The notes under the pieces are model-generated. The model searched no databases. It was not told the DNA's origin and saw nothing but the letters and a program-made list of their open reading frames with translations. A stretch of DNA of 17,191 nucleotides, from positions 1-17,191 of the forward strand of contig JALHUC010000454.1 of assembly GCA_022865845.1 (NCBI GenBank), in the 5' to 3' direction. Position numbers and translations under genes: made by a program. The number at the start of each line of letters is the position of its first letter. Positions within the stretch are counted from its first letter, which is position 1. The stretch is from a bacterium. Lineage in GTDB: Bacteria > BMS3Abin14. This document shows, piece after piece, positions 14,150 through 17,191 of the stretch.

Positions 14150-15121
14150 ATGAAAAAGACAATTCTTGTTACTATTATCGCGGCTGTCGCAGCGGCATGC
14201 ATAGGCGCCGCCTATTTCATCCTCAAGCCTGAGATTCCTCTGCCTCCCAAGCCAAGAGTGAAGATCGTTGCCGAAGTCAACGGGAAGCCCATTACAGCAG
14301 AGCTCTTCAACGAGAAATACAGCCGTTTCACCTTGCGCTTCCACGTTCCCTCTGCCAAAGCACCCTCCGCCGCAAACGAACTGAAAATGGGGTTCCTCAA
14401 TAAACTCATCGAGACAGAGCTCCTGCTGCAGGAAGCCGATCTGCGCGGCCTGGACGTTACTGATGAGGAGCTGAACCTGGAGATAAGCCACCTCAAGGAA
14501 GATTATCCCAAGGACACCCTGGACGAGGCCCTTGAGAGGATCGGGCTCAAACTGGAAGAGTGGAAGGAGGATAGGAAGGAGAAACTGCTCATCGACAAGC
14601 TCATCAAAAAGGAGATCGACAGTGTCATCCACGTGAGTGATGATGAGATACAAAAGTTCTACAACGCCAACAAGGATCAGTTCCAGCAGCCTCTCATGGT
14701 CAGGGCCAGGCAGATCGTAGTTGCCACCGAGGAAGAGGCAAACGCCCTGAGGACTCGGCTCGTTCGGGGGGAAAAATTTGAGGAAATTGCCCGTTTGCAT
14801 TCCCTGAGCCCCGACGCTCAGGCAGGCGGGGATCTGGGTGTTTTTGCCAAAGGCCAGATGCCTGAGGAGTTTGACGAGATCGTTTTCCGCTACAGAGTCG
14901 GTTCCATCAGCAAGGTCGTAAAATCAGCCTATGGATACCATATCTTCCTGGTCGAGGACCGCATGAGGCCCAGGCTTCAAACCCTGGAGGAGGTGCGGGA
15001 CCAGATCGCAGACGGGATCTTTCAGGGCCGCCAGGAAAACTTTTTCAAGGAGTGGCTCGATTCCCTGAAGAAGCAGGCCAGGATCATCATATACCCGGAG
15101 AATCTGGAGGATATTTCTTAA
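14150..15121 (+). CDS. SurA/PpiC-type periplasmic peptidyl-prolyl isomerase
   Basis: Periplasmic parvulin-type foldase, probably assisting outer-membrane or secreted protein folding. The 323-residue protein has an N-terminal hydrophobic segment (about 4-25) that may be a membrane anchor; Cys17 is preceded by Ala-Ala-Ala, a poor lipobox, so lipidation is uncertain. A SurA-like helical N-domain (about 35-170) follows, then one parvulin domain (about 185-275) with Gly-Gly-Asp-Leu-Gly-Val-Phe, Gln-Met-Pro-Glu-Glu-Phe and Ala-Tyr-Gly-Tyr-His-Ile, keeping the Met, Phe and His typical of active parvulins. Its stop directly abuts the ATG of a second foldase, so the pair is co-translated. The ribosome-binding site is weak. 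Confidence 0.9.
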   Translation: MKKTILVTIIAAVAAACIGAAYFILKPEIPLPPKPRVKIVAEVNGKPITAELFNEKYSRFTLRFHVPSAKAPSAANELKMGFLNKLIETELLLQEADLRGLDVTDEELNLEISHLKEDYPKDTLDEALERIGLKLEEWKEDRKEKLLIDKLIKKEIDSVIHVSDDEIQKFYNANKDQFQQPLMVRARQIVVATEEEANALRTRLVRGEKFEEIARLHSLSPDAQAGGDLGVFAKGQMPEEFDEIVFRYRVGSISKVVKSAYGYHIFLVEDRMRPRLQTLEEVRDQIADGIFQGRQENFFKEWLDSLKKQARIIIYPENLEDIS

Positions 15122-16033
15122 ATGAGGACCATTCTCACCATCTTTCTCCTGTCTATGAGCTTCATGCTATCGACAGCTTTTGCCGGTGACAGGGTGGTGG
15201 CCCGTGTAGGTAACGAAGCCATAACGCACCTTGAACTTACTGCCGCCATCGAACAGAATCCGAATCTCCCCAGGGAAAAGATCCTGGATCTTCTTATAGA
15301 GCGACAGCTTGTCCTTATATGGGCAGTCGGAAACAACATCTCCGTTGCCAATGAAGAGTTGGAGCAAATGGAAACTTCCATCCGCGAGAGAAACAACATG
15401 ACTCCTGATCAGTTTGAAAAGGCCCTTGCCTCCACAGGAGACACTCCTGAGTCGTTCAGAGGGAACCTCCGGGTCCAGATCACCATCAACAAAGCACTGG
15501 GCCTTGCCCTGTCCCGACAGGTGCAGATCTCGGACAATGAATTGCAGGAGCTCTATCTCAAGACCTATCCCCGGAAAACCGTTTTCGCGGTAAGTCATAT
15601 CCTGCTGGCTGTTGATGAGGGGGCTCCTGTCGAAAAGGACGAAGCTGCAAAGATAAAGGCTGAGCAGGTAATTGCCCAGATCGCAAGCGGCGCATCCTTT
15701 GATAGCATGGTTTCCGAATACAGCCAGGACGGTTCATCGGCCGACAAGGGTGGACGACTTGGCACTTTCAACGAGGGAGAACTCCTTCCTGAATTGGAAA
15801 ATCTCGCCGCGACCCTCGAACCTGGCGAGGTGGGAGGCCCGGTGAGAACCTCAGCCGGCTACCACATCCTGCTGCTGGAGTCCCGTGGAACCAGCGAGCC
15901 GCCTCCCTTTTCTGAGGTGAGAGATACACTGGAAAAAAGCCTCATGGCGGACAGGGAAGAATCGGTCCGGACCCGATGGCTGAATGAACTCAAGGAGACC
16001 ACCTACATAGAGGTCTTCCCCGATGACGGATAA
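15122..16033 (+). CDS. Second SurA-like periplasmic chaperone with degenerate parvulin site
   Basis: The 303-residue secreted protein has a signal peptide ending near Ala-Phe-Ala (19-21), a SurA-type N-domain that begins Val-Val-Ala-Arg-Val-Gly-Asn-Glu-Ala-Ile-Thr, and one parvulin domain (about 157-260). Val-Ser-His-Ile-Leu-Leu, Gly-Gly-Arg-Leu-Gly-Thr-Phe and Ala-Gly-Tyr-His-Ile are present. The segment that carries Met and Phe in active parvulins reads Gly-Glu-Leu-Leu-Pro-Glu-Leu. Isomerase activity may thus be reduced, with chaperone function remaining. It starts immediately after the stop of the first foldase, and an S4 gene overlaps its end by 11 nt. It is a paralogue-like neighbour of the preceding gene; gene symbol surA would be reasonable but is not certain. 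Confidence 0.9.
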   Translation: MRTILTIFLLSMSFMLSTAFAGDRVVARVGNEAITHLELTAAIEQNPNLPREKILDLLIERQLVLIWAVGNNISVANEELEQMETSIRERNNMTPDQFEKALASTGDTPESFRGNLRVQITINKALGLALSRQVQISDNELQELYLKTYPRKTVFAVSHILLAVDEGAPVEKDEAAKIKAEQVIAQIASGASFDSMVSEYSQDGSSADKGGRLGTFNEGELLPELENLAATLEPGEVGGPVRTSAGYHILLLESRGTSEPPPFSEVRDTLEKSLMADREESVRTRWLNELKETTYIEVFPDDG

Positions 16034-16310
16034 AGAACAGGACCGTCTGAGACTCGATCTGTACCTGAAACGCTCCGGCCTGGTCAAACGCCGCCCTCTG
16101 GCCGCCACCCTCTGCGACAACGGATATGTCACCATCAACGGCAGGCCCGCCGGGCCGGGTAAGACCGTCAAGGTGGGGGATCGCCTGGAGGTGAGGTACG
16201 CCCGGAAGAAGGTGCTGGTGGAGGTGACGGAGATCCCGGGGAAGTCGGTGAAAAAAGGAGAGGGTTATAAGATCCTGAACGAGGAGATCATCGAGGAAGA
16301 ATTGTTTTAA
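16023..16310 (+). CDS. S4-domain RNA-binding protein (RqcP/HslR-like)
   Basis: A 95-residue cytoplasmic protein made almost entirely of an S4 RNA-binding domain (about 8-65: Arg-Leu-Asp-x-Tyr-Leu-Lys, Lys-Arg-Arg, Asn-Gly-Tyr-Val-x-Ile-Asn-Gly-Arg, Val-Gly-Asp-Arg-Leu-Glu-Val). The family includes Hsp15/HslR and RqcP, which act on the 50S ribosome with stalled peptidyl-tRNA. Short size and a charged tail fit these rather than a pseudouridine synthase. The ATG overlaps the SurA-like gene by 11 nt, so translation is coupled. Pairing a stalled-ribosome factor with two foldases gives a protein-quality theme, which is an inference. Confidence 0.88.
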   Translation: MTDKEQDRLRLDLYLKRSGLVKRRPLAATLCDNGYVTINGRPAGPGKTVKVGDRLEVRYARKKVLVEVTEIPGKSVKKGEGYKILNEEIIEEELF

Positions 16311-16650
16311 AGTCAGAATGTAGAATGTAGAATGTAGAACGTTGAAGAGGAAAACACGTTTGCAATAAAAGCGACATTGTTTTAACGCAGAGTACGCAAA
16401 GGAACGCGGAGGGAAGCTTAAGTCTGGGGGGAAACACTATTGCCATAACGACGATGGTTTTCACCACAGAGACTCAGAGGACACAGAGGAAACCTGCGAA
16501 ACTCTACGTTAACAGCTTTTACCGCCTTTATTGGAACCGGGATTGCCACGTCGCTCTCATCAAACTCGAGGCTCCTCGCAATGACTCTCTTTCGTTAAAG
16601 TTCGCGACTTCGCTCCTCGACCTTCGATGGACGAGTCAGAGGGCAGGCAT

Positions 16651-16672
16651 AAGAAAACCGCCTTATCGGCGG
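16651..16672 (-). terminator. Possible leftward intrinsic terminator
   Basis: Read on the - strand, CCGCC and GGCGG pair around a 5-nt loop and are followed by TTTTCTT. It is about 240 nt downstream of the leftward partial gene and could end its transcript. The stem is short, so this is tentative. Confidence 0.35.
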
Positions 16673-16692
16673 CATATTTATGAGACTACTGG

Positions 16693-16714
16693 ATTCCGGG
16701 TCATGGCCCGGAAT
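16693..16714. repeat. Palindrome ATTCCGGG/CCCGGAAT
   Basis: A perfect 8-bp stem (16693-16700 with 16707-16714) around a 6-nt loop, embedded in ggattccgggtcatgg... The element resembles widely dispersed ATTCCGGG-type intergenic palindromes. No T-run follows, so it is not called a terminator. Confidence 0.65.
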
Positions 16715-16911
16715 GACGTTGGTGGAGGTTTTCCCAGAATCAGATTTTCTCAGCCGGCCCTGCCTGCCTTGAGTCAGTCGAAAGGAGCCTGCCGAAGGGT
16801 CGCTAAGTCGATGTGTCAGCCTTTTCTCCGTGTCCCCGCGTCCCTCCTGCGTTCTATGTTCTACATTCTGCGTTCTGCGTTCTGCATTCTGCTTTTTCCA
16901 GACACCAGACC

Positions 16912-17191
16912 CTAGACACTAGACTCTGGAAGTTTTTCCGGTCGATCTCTTTTGATAGTGCGGAAAAACTTCTTCACTTTACTTTCCCTCATCAGCGGCC
17001 AGTCGCAGCGCATGCACCGGTCTGCCTCTTCCCGCGCCACTCCCTCCGCGAACCCGCCATGTACCTCTTTGAAGGTGCCCACTCTTTCATCCTTCCCGAC
17101 AGTCAACTCCCGGCGGCGGTTCCTGTAGTCCAGGCTGTCGGCGTAGTTGGCCCACGGCTCCATCAGTTTGCGTGTCCTGTAGCGGATAGTG
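16912..17191 (-). CDS. GltD-like FAD/NAD(P)-dependent oxidoreductase, C-terminal fragment
   Basis: Only the last 92 or so codons are in the window; the frame stays open to the right edge, so the 5' end lies beyond 17191. The visible part has Phe-x-Glu-Val-x-x-Gly-Phe-x-Glu-Gly-Val-Ala-x-Glu-Glu-Ala-x-Arg-Cys-Met-Arg-Cys-Asp. This is the C-terminal signature of GltD-type flavoprotein oxidoreductases: the glutamate synthase small subunit and related NAD(P)H-dependent electron-transfer subunits. A basic tail follows. The stop is TAG at 16912-16914. It converges on the rqcP-like gene across the repeat region. Which GltD-like subfamily it belongs to cannot be told from the tail. Confidence 0.7.
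   Translation of the reverse strand, partial: TIRYRTRKLMEPWANYADSLDYRNRRRELTVGKDERVGTFKEVHGGFAEGVAREEADRCMRCDWPLMRESKVKKFFRTIKRDRPEKLPESSV

Larger units (their letters stand above)
16311..16911. repeat. Repeat-rich gene-free region with inverted heptamer arrays
   Basis: About 600 nt without a credible gene. Four heptamers of the GTAGAAT type run from 16313 to 16340. Six heptamers in the opposite sense (GTTCTAT, GTTCTAC, ATTCTGC, GTTCTGC twice, ATTCTGC) run from 16851 to 16892. Between them are modules that look like dispersed intergenic repeats: an ACGCAGAGTACGCAAAGG-type block (16384-16413), a CACAGAG/CTCAGAGGA/CACAGAGGA block (16462-16490), an ATTGCCACG...CTCGCAATGAC block (16542-16585), palindromes at 16658-16672 and 16693-16714, and a GTCGAAAGGAGCCTGCCGAAGG block (about 16779-16800). 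The open frame 16454-16915 is an accident of these repeats. Confidence 0.8.

Noticed and set aside
14150..14226. Lipoprotein signal in the first foldase (Cys17)
   Set aside because: The residues before the Cys are Ala-Ala-Ala rather than a lipobox Leu-x-x, so a plain membrane anchor is as likely; not called.
16454..16915. 153-codon open frame on the + strand
   Set aside because: It is composed of dispersed repeats (CACAGAGG, ATTCCGGG palindrome, heptamer array) and shows no protein-like composition.

Overview
The window looks like part of a chromosome from an anaerobic, Gram-negative, deltaproteobacterial-type organism (Desulfuromonadales/Desulfobacterota-like). This is inferred from gene content only: a separate atpB-atpE pair, three large multiheme c-type cytochromes with membrane-bound b-type partners, Rex next to respiratory genes, LPS heptose genes, and heptamer-type intergenic repeats. 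Almost everything is on the + strand; only a partial gene at the right edge is on the - strand.

Layout. (1) 17-1154: F0 subunits a and c of ATP synthase, closed by a clear intrinsic terminator. (2) 1284-3316: an 11-heme, membrane-anchored cytochrome c and a five-helix cytochrome b of the b561/formate-dehydrogenase-gamma type, a plausible quinone/multiheme electron-transfer module. (3) 3478-7661: five tightly coupled genes with start/stop overlaps: Rieske-like protein, cytochrome b6-like protein, subunit-IV-like protein, 9-heme cytochrome, and a NapC/NrfH-type cytochrome with up to 12 hemes. Rex follows 10 nt later. (4) 8453-13865: gmhA, an unrecognised conserved-looking gene, hldC/rfaE2 and mfd. 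(5) 14150-16310: two SurA/PpiC-type periplasmic foldases and a small S4 RNA-binding protein. (6) 16311-16911: repeat-rich, gene-free DNA. (7) 16912-17191: 3' end of a GltD-like FAD oxidoreductase gene, reading leftwards.

The most interesting part is the 3478-7661 operon. It has the architecture of a b6f/menaquinol-type Rieske/cytochrome b complex: b6-spaced heme ligands, a split cytochrome b, and the Cys that binds heme ci in b6f. Two hallmarks of Qo-site bifurcation are altered. The Rieske CxH motif reads Cys-Thr-Tyr, with the disulfide cysteines replaced. The PEWY motif of subunit IV reads Thr-Leu-Trp-Ile. With about 21 c-type hemes on two partner cytochromes, this suggests a modified, possibly non-bifurcating quinone:multiheme-cytochrome oxidoreductase. 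Rex may tie its expression to the NADH/NAD+ state.

Other points of note are an ATP synthase c subunit with a signal-peptide-like extension and a Gln/Glu-Ser/Tyr ion-site pattern resembling Na+-type rings, and two intergenic loci built from heptamer arrays in inverted orientation. All calls come from reading the sequence; no database search was run.
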